From Mucilaginibacter sp. L3T2-6 (GTDB lineage Bacteria; Bacteroidota; Bacteroidia; Sphingobacteriales; Sphingobacteriaceae): a stretch of DNA of 64,000 nt. Below, piece after piece: positions 56,833 through 64,000 of this stretch; position 1 is the first letter of the stretch, and every line of letters starts with the position of its first letter. The position numbers and the translations under genes are program-made. A model generated the notes under the pieces. That model made no database searches. It saw only the letters and a program-made list of their open reading frames with translations, and was not told where the DNA came from. The stretch is taken from assembly GCF_030519355.1 (NCBI RefSeq), contig NZ_JAUMKC010000004.1:62001-126000 (forward strand). The letters are read 5' to 3'.

Positions 56833-57726
56833 ATGACCTTCGATGAGTTTTTTAAAAAGAAAAGAATAGACCTGGCAGCTTTACAACAAGCTGAACCGGT
56901 GCTTTTTTCAGAATTTAAAGCTCATTTTGAACAAATGGGCGAGAAAAGCTTTGACCATACCAAAAAATATTGGTTCAACAAAATCCGCCGGCAATTCCCG
57001 CTGGCAGCCGAAGTTAAAACCGACAAGCCACATATCGCGAACCCTATTGCAGAGCAAACCATTACCGAGAGCCTCACGGATATTGCATCTGCAACACAAT
57101 CGCCCAAAGTGGGCTTTGTGCCACGATTTAAGGCGCCGGGCATTCCCACCTCTGCTGTAGATGTCCGAAAAGAAGGTGTTCCGCCTGATACGCATATTAC
57201 CGGTTCTCCGGCGCCGGTTGAACCGGCAGCTTCAAAACCTGCAGGTTTTGTCCCAAGGTTTAAGATGAAGCCTGCAACAGGGCCTGAATCCAGTCTTGCC
57301 GGAAACGACGAGCCTGTAAACCCGGTTGCAGAAACTCCGCCTAAAGCACAGCCAACGCCTCCTGCTGATCCCGCATCGAAACCATCGGGCTTTACACCGA
57401 GATTTAAAATGAATCCCAAAGGCCAGCAAGCAGAACCAGGCGCTGAATTTCCGGCAGTACCTGATATTGTCGCTAAGCCGGAAGCCGAAACGGGATCGGA
57501 AGCACAATCTAATCCAGCAGCATCCAAACCCGCCGGATTTACGCCAAGGTTCAAGATGAAGCCCAAAGCAGAGCCTGCACAATCCGATACGGAGAATCCC
57601 GTTGAGCCTGCCGCTTCATCAAAACCGGGAAATGAAACAAATACTGAAACGACCCTGCCTGAAACGCCGGCCAAGAAGCCTGCCTATAAGCCACGCTTTG
57701 TGCCGCCCAAGCCAAAGGAAGAGTAG
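56833..57726 (+). CDS. Protein with an N-terminal helical domain and PRFKMKP-type repeats
   Basis: The 297-residue protein has no signal peptide. Residues 1-60 form a helical domain (TFDEFFKKKRIDLAALQQAEPVLFSEF..HFEQMGEKSFDHTKKYWFNKIRRQFPL). The rest is low-complexity Pro/Ala/Lys-rich with five spaced copies of GF(V/T)PRFK(M): VGFVPRFKAP, AGFVPRFKMK, SGFTPRFKMN, AGFTPRFKMK and a last YKPRFVPP. The linkers are about 35-45 residues. Basic-aromatic motifs on a disordered chain suggest a multivalent binder, of nucleic acid, ribosome or protein; I do not know the function. Confidence 0.7.
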   Translation: MTFDEFFKKKRIDLAALQQAEPVLFSEFKAHFEQMGEKSFDHTKKYWFNKIRRQFPLAAEVKTDKPHIANPIAEQTITESLTDIASATQSPKVGFVPRFKAPGIPTSAVDVRKEGVPPDTHITGSPAPVEPAASKPAGFVPRFKMKPATGPESSLAGNDEPVNPVAETPPKAQPTPPADPASKPSGFTPRFKMNPKGQQAEPGAEFPAVPDIVAKPEAETGSEAQSNPAASKPAGFTPRFKMKPKAEPAQSDTENPVEPAASSKPGNETNTETTLPETPAKKPAYKPRFVPPKPKEE

Positions 57727-57913
57727 TTCGGATCGGGATTAAATGTGTCCGTGGATTATTTAAATTCGGGGCGGCCATTAGCTAAAACCCACTCACCCTA
57801 AAACCTGTTGGACCCTGGTTCACAATCTAAATATTTCTAAAACTATCTCCATTTCTGCCTGTAATTATATATAGATTAATTTTTGTGATTTAAAATCAAT
57901 AAATCTGTATATT

Positions 57914-58462
57914 ATGGCAACATTGAATAATAAAAAGGTGGTTATACTCACCGAAGAAGGATTTGAACAAGTAGAATTGACCAGCCCTAAAGCAGCTTTA
58001 GAAGAAGCTGGCGCAACCGTCCATGTGGTATCGCCTAAAAGTGGCAAAATAAAAGCATGGGACAAAACTGACTGGGGTATAGAGATCGACGTAGATAAGG
58101 CGCTAAATGAAGTTAGTCCGGATGATTATGATGCGTTAATGCTTCCAGGCGGCGTGCTTAATCCTGACAAATTAAGGCAGAATAAAGAGGCCGTTGCATT
58201 TGTGTCGGCATTTTTGGATGAGAGCAAACCGGTAGCTGCAATCTGTCACGGCCCGCAAATGCTGATAGAGACAGGCATGATTGGCGGCCGCACATTAACT
58301 TCATATCCATCGCTCCGGACTGACCTGGAAAACGCCCGTGCACATTGGATCGACCAGGAAGTTGTAGTGGACCAGGGCCTTGTAACCAGCCGCCGCCCGG
58401 ATGACCTGGAAGCATTTAATAAGAAAATGATTGAGGAAATTGGGGAAGGGGTGCATGCGTAA
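57914..58462 (+). CDS. DJ-1/PfpI family protein (type 1 glutamine amidotransferase-like)
   Basis: The 182-residue DJ-1/PfpI fold has the nucleophile elbow C111-H112 (AAICHGPQML), the acid E15-E16 (TEEGFEQVEL), the YDALMLPGG strand, and the WIDQEVVVDQGLVTSRRPDDLEAFNKKMIEE C-terminus. This matches YhbO/PfpI-type proteins, linked to stress and to glyoxal-damage repair. Cytosolic. Confidence 0.88.
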   Translation: MATLNNKKVVILTEEGFEQVELTSPKAALEEAGATVHVVSPKSGKIKAWDKTDWGIEIDVDKALNEVSPDDYDALMLPGGVLNPDKLRQNKEAVAFVSAFLDESKPVAAICHGPQMLIETGMIGGRTLTSYPSLRTDLENARAHWIDQEVVVDQGLVTSRRPDDLEAFNKKMIEEIGEGVHA

Positions 58463-58470
58463 TGAATATT

Positions 58471-58576
58471 TGTCATTGCGAGGAACGAAGCAATCTCGTC
58501 TTTGCCTGTATCTATCATGCATATTTTACAAGTATAACGACGAGGTTGCCGCGCTCGTTCTTCGCCCGCGATGATA
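58471..58576. repeat. Palindromic intergenic repeat, family A (copy 5)
   Basis: The left half (58471-58500, TGTCATTGCGAGGAACGAAG, then CAATCTCGTC) is the cleanest consensus in the window. The right half (58539-58576, GACGAGGTTGCC..GCTCGTTCTTCGCCCGCGATGATA) is degraded. It lies between convergent genes. Confidence 0.8.
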
Positions 58577-58582
58577 AAGAAT

Positions 58583-59998
58583 TTATTGGATTTTTCCCAA
58601 AATCTCCGCGCCCACCGGGTCAATCGTTTCTGCTGAATTAGATAACAAAACAATTGCTATCCCTTTCTCTGCATTAAAGGCCATAAAACTGCTGCTGCCG
58701 TAGGTGCCACCATTGTGGAAATAATAGTCAACGCCTTTAACTTTTATCACATGCCAGCCCATACCAATTTTAACATCTTTACTGAAGGTGATTTTATGTG
58801 TTAACTGAATAGCTGCCGAAAGAGGTGTAGATCTCTGATTCATATTGGCGTTAGCATATTTCAGCAAATCATTTACGGTTGAGCGCAGAGCGCCGCAGGG
58901 GGCCAGTACGTCAAAATCCCAGGGAGGCGTGGGCTGTCCGCTTAAATTGTAAACCCCTACAAAGCGTGGACTAAATAACGGGTTTAAATATTGAGCCGTA
59001 CTGAACATGCCAAGCGGTCTGGCTATGATCTCGTTTACCATCTGTTCAAATACCTGCCCGCTTACGGATTGCAGTATCGAGCCGAGCAAACCCACGCCTA
59101 AATTTGAGTAAGCATATTTCTCACCTGGCTTACTGGTAAGCTTGCAAGACTTTAAATAAGAATACATCAGTTGCTTATTGTAGTCTTTGTATGGATTAAA
59201 TGGGTCGGTTAGGTTATCTCTCAGATTATCAGGGACGCTAACCAGGCCCGAAGTATGGTTTATTAAATTAAGCAGCGTTATTCCCTTTAATTGTTGATTA
59301 ATGGCTACCGAATCCGGCAGATACATAATGATGGGAGCATCCAGCCTCACTTTTCTTTCATTAACAAACCAGGCCAATAAGGTAGCTGTAAAAGTTTTGG
59401 TTATCGAGCCAATCTCGAAAAAGCTGTCGGCGGTGGGTAACACTTTACCGCCCCTTTTCATTTCACCATAATTGTACAGCGTGGTCTTGCCATTTTTTAT
59501 AACTCCAATACTGAGACCAACAGTATTGGCCTTTTGAATGTATTTGCGGGCAGCACTATCAACCTGTTTATCCATCACCGTTTGCATTGGATTTGAAGTT
59601 GCTACCAGTGCTGTTTTATTATTCAAAGGTTCCGTATATGAAGTAAAAACCAGGGTTTCTATTTTGTCTTTGCTATCAAGGCTTATCGATGCCTTGAGCT
59701 TTATCGAATTAAATTCAACTTTATAGGCGGCCAGACTGTTGTTCACAAAGTTAATTAACAATGTACTCCTTATTTGCCCGAGTGGAAAAAGCTGCTCATT
59801 GGCTACTTTATTAAATGCGTCGATATTCAGCTCATGCTGAAAAGCATCACCGGTGAGATTATAAATAGCATCTGCATTTTTCTCGTTCAAATATTTTTTT
59901 ACAAGATTAAAAACAGAATCAACCTTTTGCTGCTGGCGGGTTTGGGCAGATAAAGCTTGGGAAACGGCAACTAAAATTAAGACCGCTAAATACCTCAT
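58583..59998 (-). CDS. Exported serine hydrolase (beta-lactamase class C type) with a DUF3887-like domain
   Basis: The 471-residue protein has a signal peptide (to about LSAQ, residue 19). An N-terminal domain (about 22-120, DUF3887-like) is followed by a class C beta-lactamase/peptidase domain with the catalytic S198-I-T-K201 motif, the tyrosine motif YSN (about 295) and HNGGTYG (KTG equivalent). Members hydrolyse peptides or D-amino-acid esters; antibiotic resistance should not be assumed. Confidence 0.88.
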   Translation of the reverse strand: MRYLAVLILVAVSQALSAQTRQQQKVDSVFNLVKKYLNEKNADAIYNLTGDAFQHELNIDAFNKVANEQLFPLGQIRSTLLINFVNNSLAAYKVEFNSIKLKASISLDSKDKIETLVFTSYTEPLNNKTALVATSNPMQTVMDKQVDSAARKYIQKANTVGLSIGVIKNGKTTLYNYGEMKRGGKVLPTADSFFEIGSITKTFTATLLAWFVNERKVRLDAPIIMYLPDSVAINQQLKGITLLNLINHTSGLVSVPDNLRDNLTDPFNPYKDYNKQLMYSYLKSCKLTSKPGEKYAYSNLGVGLLGSILQSVSGQVFEQMVNEIIARPLGMFSTAQYLNPLFSPRFVGVYNLSGQPTPPWDFDVLAPCGALRSTVNDLLKYANANMNQRSTPLSAAIQLTHKITFSKDVKIGMGWHVIKVKGVDYYFHNGGTYGSSSFMAFNAEKGIAIVLLSNSAETIDPVGAEILGKIQ

Positions 59999-60060
59999 AG
60001 AACGAATTAACGGAGATTTGCCGGTTTTAATGTAATAAGAAATAAACTAATGAAAATTAT

Positions 60061-60987
60061 TTACGCCGTTTGCCCGGCCAGTAAAAACAACACCGCCATA
60101 CGTATGGCCACGCCATTTTCTACCTGGTCGAGGATAATGGATTGCTTGCTGTCCGCCACATCGCTGGTAATTTCCACCCCGCGGTTAATCGGGCCGGGGT
60201 GCATTACGATGATCTCTTTATCCAGCGAGTCAAGTATTTGCTTATTTAAACCATAAAGCATGGTATATTCCCGCAGTGAGGGAAAGTATTTGATATCCTG
60301 GCGCTCCAGTTGTATGCGCAACATATTGGCCACATCGCACCAGTTAAGGGCTTTTAGCAGGTTATGTTCCACCTTGACACCTAATGAACCGATATATTTT
60401 GGAATAAGAGTTGTCGGTCCGCAAACCATAACTTCGGCCCCCAAATGTTTCAAACAAAGGATATTTGACAAGGCCACGCGTGAGTGGAGGATATCGCCTA
60501 CAATTACTACTTTTTTACCTGCTACATCACCTAATTTCTCACGGATAGAAAAAGCATCCAGCAAAGCCTGGGTAGGGTGTTCATGAGCGCCATCGCCAGC
60601 GTTCACTATCTGGGCTTTTACATGTTTTGAAAGAAATACGCCCGCGCCTGCGTAAGGATGGCGCATTACCACCATATCCACCTTCATAGCGAGGATGTTG
60701 TTTACGGTATCAATAAGGGTTTCGCCTTTGCTTACTGACGATGATGAGGCTGCAAAGTTAACCACATCGGCAGATAGCCTTTTTTCAGCTAACTCGAAGG
60801 ATAAACGTGTACGTGTAGAGTTTTCGAAGAAAATATTGGCAATGGTGACATCACGCAGAGATGGGACTTTTTTTATTGGCCTGTTCAAAACCGTTTTAAA
60901 ATTATCCGCAGTTTCAAATATCAGTTGAATGTCTGCGGGGTTAAGGTCCTTTATTCCCAGTAAATGTCTCGTGCTTAATCCTGCCAT
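60061..60987 (-). CDS. pyrB: Aspartate carbamoyltransferase catalytic subunit
   Basis: The 308-residue enzyme joins carbamoyl phosphate and aspartate in pyrimidine synthesis. The carbamoyl phosphate loop is S57-T-R-T-R61, with HPTQALLD, GDILHSRVALSN and HPGPINRGVEI further on. It is downstream of pyrR on the same strand; the 572-bp gap between them is taken up by an element carrying a four-helix-bundle gene. No pyrI is adjacent. Confidence 0.95.
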   Translation of the reverse strand: MAGLSTRHLLGIKDLNPADIQLIFETADNFKTVLNRPIKKVPSLRDVTIANIFFENSTRTRLSFELAEKRLSADVVNFAASSSSVSKGETLIDTVNNILAMKVDMVVMRHPYAGAGVFLSKHVKAQIVNAGDGAHEHPTQALLDAFSIREKLGDVAGKKVVIVGDILHSRVALSNILCLKHLGAEVMVCGPTTLIPKYIGSLGVKVEHNLLKALNWCDVANMLRIQLERQDIKYFPSLREYTMLYGLNKQILDSLDKEIIVMHPGPINRGVEITSDVADSKQSIILDQVENGVAIRMAVLFLLAGQTA

Positions 60988-60998
60988 TTGCTTAATAA

Positions 60999-61552
60999 AT
61001 ATCGAACATCGAATATCGAATTTTGAATAATGAAGTAGTTAAAAGTTCAAACGATAGAATACTTCAGGTTTAAAAATTCGTCTATTGATATTATTTTGTG
61101 TTATTCTTTTTAGCTGTTTCAATACTTTTTACAAAGATGGCAACAAGTTGATTGCATTCATCTTTTGCTTTATTAACGATTTGCAAATCGTAAATTTTCT
61201 TCCTCTCTATAAGTTTTAAGGAAATAAGAGATTCCCTTAACTCTTTGAGAATAATTTTCATTTTATGAATGAAGTCATTTCTCGACTCTGCGGATTGCGC
61301 CTCACCGTAATTCAGCGCCGGTGAGCATCCGGAACGAACAAGTTGACCTGCCAAGTAATTTCCCATTCGTGTGGCTGGTAGTCCCTCAACTATTTCTGAT
61401 ACAACAACAGCAAAGTCAATTAACCTTTCTTCCAGGTCAAATTTGTTTCCATTGGTCATTTGATAGTACTAAACTACTAACTCGCATTTAAAATTCTCAC
61501 TTCACAAATTTTGAACTTCATCATTCGATATTCGGCATTCAATGTTCGATAT
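60999..61552. mobile_element. 554-bp element with 37-bp inverted repeats carrying a four-helix-bundle gene
   Basis: The left end 60999-61035 (starts ATATCGAACATCG) and right end 61516-61552 (ends ATGTTCGATAT) are inverted copies; compared base by base, 31 of 37 positions agree. The element fills the pyrR-pyrB spacer: its ends are 11 nt from pyrB and 7 nt from pyrR. TTAATA occurs just outside each end (60992-60997 and 61552-61557) and may be a target duplication, or chance in AT-rich DNA. There is no transposase, so movement would need help in trans. Confidence 0.6.
61091..61459 (-). CDS. Four-helix-bundle protein (23S rRNA intervening-sequence protein family)
   Basis: The 122-residue all-helical protein (FDLEERLIDFAVVVSEIVEGLP.TRMGNYLAGQLVRSGCSPALNYGEAQSAESRNDFIHKMKIILKELRESLISLKLIERKK) has the S23/IVP pattern: L..R...FA, G..L..QL.RS..S...N..EA..AES..DF..K...A.KE..E...WL. 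The family is found in 23S rRNA intervening sequences and as solo genes; its molecular role is unknown. Here it lies between 37-bp inverted repeats inside the pyr operon. Confidence 0.9.
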   Translation of the reverse strand: MTNGNKFDLEERLIDFAVVVSEIVEGLPATRMGNYLAGQLVRSGCSPALNYGEAQSAESRNDFIHKMKIILKELRESLISLKLIERKKIYDLQIVNKAKDECNQLVAIFVKSIETAKKNNTK

Positions 61553-61559
61553 TAATATC

Positions 61560-62102
61560 CTACTTTGCTTCAGATAATAATACTATCTTATCTTCCCCGT
61601 CCGTTTCTTTCCAGCTCACTATCACTTTTTGTGACGCGATCGAGTCCACCTCAATCCCTACATAATCTGCCTCTACCGGTATGTGCCTTGAATATCTTCT
61701 ATCGACCAATGCCAGCAGCTCAATTTTTTCAGGTCTGCCAAAAGCCTGAAGCGCGTCCATCGCTGCGCGGATGGTGCGGCCGGTCCATAGTACATCGTCC
61801 ATCATAATAACCTTTTTACCTTCTATGATGAAATCTATTTTGGTTTGATTAGGCACCAACTGGTCGCGGCGGCGGAAGTCGTCACGGTAAAAGGTGATAT
61901 CCAGATCGCCCTGCTGAATGGTTTTTCCGGGCAATATTTTGCGTAGTTCTTCGGCAATGCGTTTTGCCACGTAAATGCCACGCGGCTGTATGCCGATAAG
62001 CACCGATTCAGAAAAATCATTATGATTTTCTATCAACTGACGACATAAACGCTGTAATGTGATTTGAAATTTCTGACCGTCGAGCAGTGTTAGATTTTGC
62101 AT
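61560..62102 (-). CDS. pyrR: PyrR: pyr operon regulator / uracil phosphoribosyltransferase
   Basis: The 180-residue PRTase has GIQPRGIYVAKRIAEEL, DITFYRDD, the PRPP loop VIMMDDVLWTGRT and LVDRRYSRHIPVEADYVG, all diagnostic for PyrR. Starting at ATG 62102 rather than TTG 62123 is required, because the latter is inside the -7 box. In Firmicutes PyrR binds pyr mRNA to cause attenuation; in Bacteroidota the RNA role is less clear. pyrB follows after the four-helix-bundle element. Confidence 0.92.
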   Translation of the reverse strand: MQNLTLLDGQKFQITLQRLCRQLIENHNDFSESVLIGIQPRGIYVAKRIAEELRKILPGKTIQQGDLDITFYRDDFRRRDQLVPNQTKIDFIIEGKKVIMMDDVLWTGRTIRAAMDALQAFGRPEKIELLALVDRRYSRHIPVEADYVGIEVDSIASQKVIVSWKETDGEDKIVLLSEAK

Positions 62103-62120
62103 CGTATGGGTGGATTTGGG

Positions 62121-62128
62121 CAAAGGTA
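62121..62128 (-). promoter_or_regulatory. -7 box of pyrR
   Basis: On the minus strand TACCTTTG matches TAnnTTTG exactly and ends 18 nt before ATG 62102. Confidence 0.65.
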
Positions 62129-62400
62129 ATAATTTTTGGAGATTAGTTAATGTCAGTGATCAGTTAATTGGCGATTAGAGATTAGTGAAGGTTGGGTGAA
62201 ACACCGTAATTTCCTTTTTCGGACTTCCGGCTTTTTGCTTTTCTATAAATCTCACCCTGAAAGGGTGACTGTTTTTGTATTCACAGGACTTATACTTGTA
62301 TAAATTTATTCGTAGTAAATCGATGCGAATTCGGGCTTTGCGAATAGAATATTATGACTAATTTAAACGCATATTAACTGACAAGTAACAAACTCAATTT
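62129..62400. other. 272-bp divergent spacer between pyrR and the aminopeptidase gene
   Basis: Holds family E repeat text (GAGATTAGTTAA..GGCGATTAGAGATTAG, 62138-62186) and a hairpin TCACCCT-GAA-AGGGTGA (62252-62268). I see no gene. The promoter of the aminopeptidase is not clear. Confidence 0.5.
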
Positions 62401-64000
62401 ATGAATCTTTTTAACAAAACCTTCCTTGTTGCGGCGCTGGCTTGCAGCAGCGCTATGTATGGCTTTTCGCAGAGCTACCAGGCCCCGGAAAGCCAGCCAA
62501 CTGACTATCTTACGCCTGCTTTTCACGCCGGCCGCAGACAGGCGTTGCGCGATATGATGCCCGCTAATTCTGTAGCGGTAATATTTGCTTACCCTGAGCG
62601 GGTGTTTTCTAAGGATGTGAATTTTGTTTATCATCCTAATCCGGATCTGTATTATTTCTCAGGATATAAAGAGCCTGATGCTGTATTATTGGTGTTTAAA
62701 GAAATGCAATCAGATGCGGACGGAAGCTATAACGAATTGATCTTTGTGCGCCATCGCGATCCGGCCCAGGAGTCGTGGACTGGCAGAAGGTTGGGCGTTG
62801 AAGGCACAAAAGCCGAGCTTGGATTTAAGCGTGTTTACAACAGCGAAGAGTTTGCTAAATTCCCGATTGATTATAAAAAATTCAAGACTATTATTTATGA
62901 TGACCTTGATAATGATGACAGCGGCAGCGGAGCAGGCGGTCTTAAAAATTTAATTGCTGTGTTTAAAGAGAAGACAGGGTTAAAATCCGAGGACAAGGGT
63001 TTGCAAAATGATCTCAATATTATTAACAACTACGCCACCCCTAAAAACCTCGACAGGATAATAGCTTTTATAAAACCACGTGCTGATAAGGAGTCGTACA
63101 AAAACAATGAACTCATCCAGGAGTTGATGAATAAGCCCGATTCGGCAACATTGATGGATGTTAAGGCTAAAATTGCCGCTAATCCTTCAGGCACGGCCCT
63201 TTTTGATAAATATACCAACGATCTGAGGGGAACTAAAACGCCTGAAGAGCTTGCATTGGTAAAAAAGGCCGTAGTGATATCAAGCATCGCACATGCTGAG
63301 GCTATGCGTGCCGTAAAACCATCAATGTCTGAAAGAGAACTGGAGGGCGTTATGCGCTATGTGCACGATAAATATGGTGCTGAGGAAGAAGGCTATCCGC
63401 CAATTGTAGGCGCGGGTGCTAACGGTTGTATCCTCCACTACGAAGAAAATAATGCCACTGAAGTTAAAAACCAACTGGTGTTAATGGATGTAGGCGCCAT
63501 GTATCACGGCTATTCTGCCGACGTTACCCGTACTTTCCCGGCGAACGGTAAATTCACCGAAGAGCAGAAAGCTATTTATAATGCGGTTTATGATGCCCAG
63601 GAAGAGGTTTTTAAACTTTGCAAAGAAGGCGTAAACTACAGCGACCTTGAAACCAAAACCCGCGAAGTTTTGTCGTCGAGGCTTATTGCCCTTGGCCTGA
63701 TAAAGGACGCCAAGGAAGTAGGTAAATATTATCCTCATGGCGTATCGCACCACATTGGTCTGGATGTACATGATAAAGGTGGTTATGGTGTTCCGTTAAA
63801 GGCAGGAATGGTCATTACTGTTGAACCTGGTATTTACATTCCTGCAGGTAGTCCATGCGATAAAAAATGGTGGAATATCGGCGTTCGTATTGAAGATGAT
63901 GTGCAGATCGGTAAAGATGCTGGTATCTTATTATCAGGCGATGCGCCCCGGAAATGGCAGGATGTAGAAAAGACCGTTGCTGAAAAGAGTATTTTTGATG
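62401..64000 (+). CDS. Exported Xaa-Pro aminopeptidase (aminopeptidase P family), runs off the right edge
   Basis: 533 codons are present without a stop. A signal peptide (MNLFNKTFLVAALACSSAMYGFSQ) is followed by the N-terminal creatinase-like domain (about 40-290, with NPDLYYFSGYKEPDAVLLVF) and the pita-bread catalytic domain. Metal ligands are visible: two aspartates in LMDVGAMYHGYSADVTRTFP (about 363-382), a histidine in PHGVSHHIGLDVHD (about 445-458), a glutamate in VEPGIYI and another in VRIEDDV. It removes N-terminal residues preceding proline, here probably in the periplasm. Confidence 0.9.
   Translation, partial: MNLFNKTFLVAALACSSAMYGFSQSYQAPESQPTDYLTPAFHAGRRQALRDMMPANSVAVIFAYPERVFSKDVNFVYHPNPDLYYFSGYKEPDAVLLVFKEMQSDADGSYNELIFVRHRDPAQESWTGRRLGVEGTKAELGFKRVYNSEEFAKFPIDYKKFKTIIYDDLDNDDSGSGAGGLKNLIAVFKEKTGLKSEDKGLQNDLNIINNYATPKNLDRIIAFIKPRADKESYKNNELIQELMNKPDSATLMDVKAKIAANPSGTALFDKYTNDLRGTKTPEELALVKKAVVISSIAHAEAMRAVKPSMSERELEGVMRYVHDKYGAEEEGYPPIVGAGANGCILHYEENNATEVKNQLVLMDVGAMYHGYSADVTRTFPANGKFTEEQKAIYNAVYDAQEEVFKLCKEGVNYSDLETKTREVLSSRLIALGLIKDAKEVGKYYPHGVSHHIGLDVHDKGGYGVPLKAGMVITVEPGIYIPAGSPCDKKWWNIGVRIEDDVQIGKDAGILLSGDAPRKWQDVEKTVAEKSIFD

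Noticed and set aside
56922..57674. 250-codon minus-strand frame opposite the PRFK-repeat protein
   Set aside because: Its Gly/Ala/Ser-rich repeats mirror the GC-rich repeats of the plus-strand gene, and the plus frame has a conserved-looking N-terminal domain.
58583..59998. Antibiotic-resistance beta-lactamase
   Set aside because: The class C fold with SITK and YSN motifs is shared by many peptidases and esterases, and the DUF3887-like domain points away from a resistance enzyme.
60992..61557. TTAATA flanks of the four-helix-bundle element as proven target duplication
   Set aside because: Six AT-only bases can match by chance, and the right copy overlaps the repeat end by one base; kept as a possibility only.
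62103..62123. TTG start extending PyrR by seven residues
   Set aside because: It lies in the -7 box TACCTTTG on the minus strand; ATG 62102 is used.
1..64000. CRISPR arrays, tRNA, rRNA, transposase or prophage genes
   Set aside because: I found no regular spacer-repeat array, cloverleaf-like sequence, rRNA core motif, or DDE/tyrosine recombinase signature; the repeats present are short palindromes between genes.

Overview
The window looks like chromosome from a Bacteroidota bacterium of the Sphingobacteriaceae (Mucilaginibacter/Pedobacter-like). This rests on SusC/SusD proteins, BT_3928-type and DUF5117-type proteins, TAnnTTTG promoter -7 boxes without obvious Shine-Dalgarno sequences, a T9SS sorting-domain relic, and families of short palindromic intergenic repeats. 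The genus is inferred, not shown. I saw no rRNA, tRNA, CRISPR array or transposase.

Layout. 1-5 kb: tail of a PLP enzyme, an exported amidohydrolase, a long PurF-like amidotransferase and a small membrane protein. 5-7.2 kb: a DUF1778/GNAT toxin-antitoxin pair with a palindrome over its promoter, then an HxlR regulator divergent from a NIPSNAP-like exported protein. 7.2-12.8 kb: a decayed T9SS sorting domain, aroK, an OppB-type permease, a DoxX/thioredoxin protein, folP, a DUF418 membrane protein and a small lipoprotein. 13-15.3 kb: an uncharacterised cluster of small membrane proteins with a winged-helix regulator and two copies of the 19-bp palindrome TACTTTG-N5-CAAAGTA. 15.4-30.8 kb: mostly housekeeping (rlmD, a PyrR-like PRTase, TonB-type receptor, Gfo/Idh oxidoreductase, zinc metalloprotease, response regulator, MBL hydrolase, recJ, lptB, GH3-family protein). 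30.9-36.7 kb: lipoprotein, TetR regulator, a degenerate Rieske-fold lipoprotein coupled to pheS, a PIN toxin-antitoxin pair, kbl and trhO.

36.7-51.3 kb is a polysaccharide utilisation locus: a membrane-anchored propeller/Y_Y_Y/LuxR-type regulator, susC, susD, a LamG-type lipoprotein, two tandem GH144 (beta-1,2-glucanase family) enzymes, a GH43-discoidin-FN3 protein and an alpha/beta hydrolase. By family knowledge the likely substrate is beta-1,2-glucan or a decorated relative. An internal terminator hairpin separates the binding proteins from the enzymes.

51.5-64 kb: LysR regulator, methyltransferase, asd, an SDR-type threonine dehydrogenase (which would feed kbl at 34-35 kb), a YebC-family protein, DUF2442 protein, a PRFKM-repeat protein, DJ-1/PfpI protein, serine hydrolase, and a pyrR-pyrB pair whose spacer is filled by a 554-bp element carrying a four-helix-bundle gene between 37-bp inverted repeats. 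The window ends inside an exported Xaa-Pro aminopeptidase.

Several longest-ORF starts lie in promoters, terminators or repeats, and have been moved downstream here (13107, 36743, 45387, 54629, 55746, 62102 and others).
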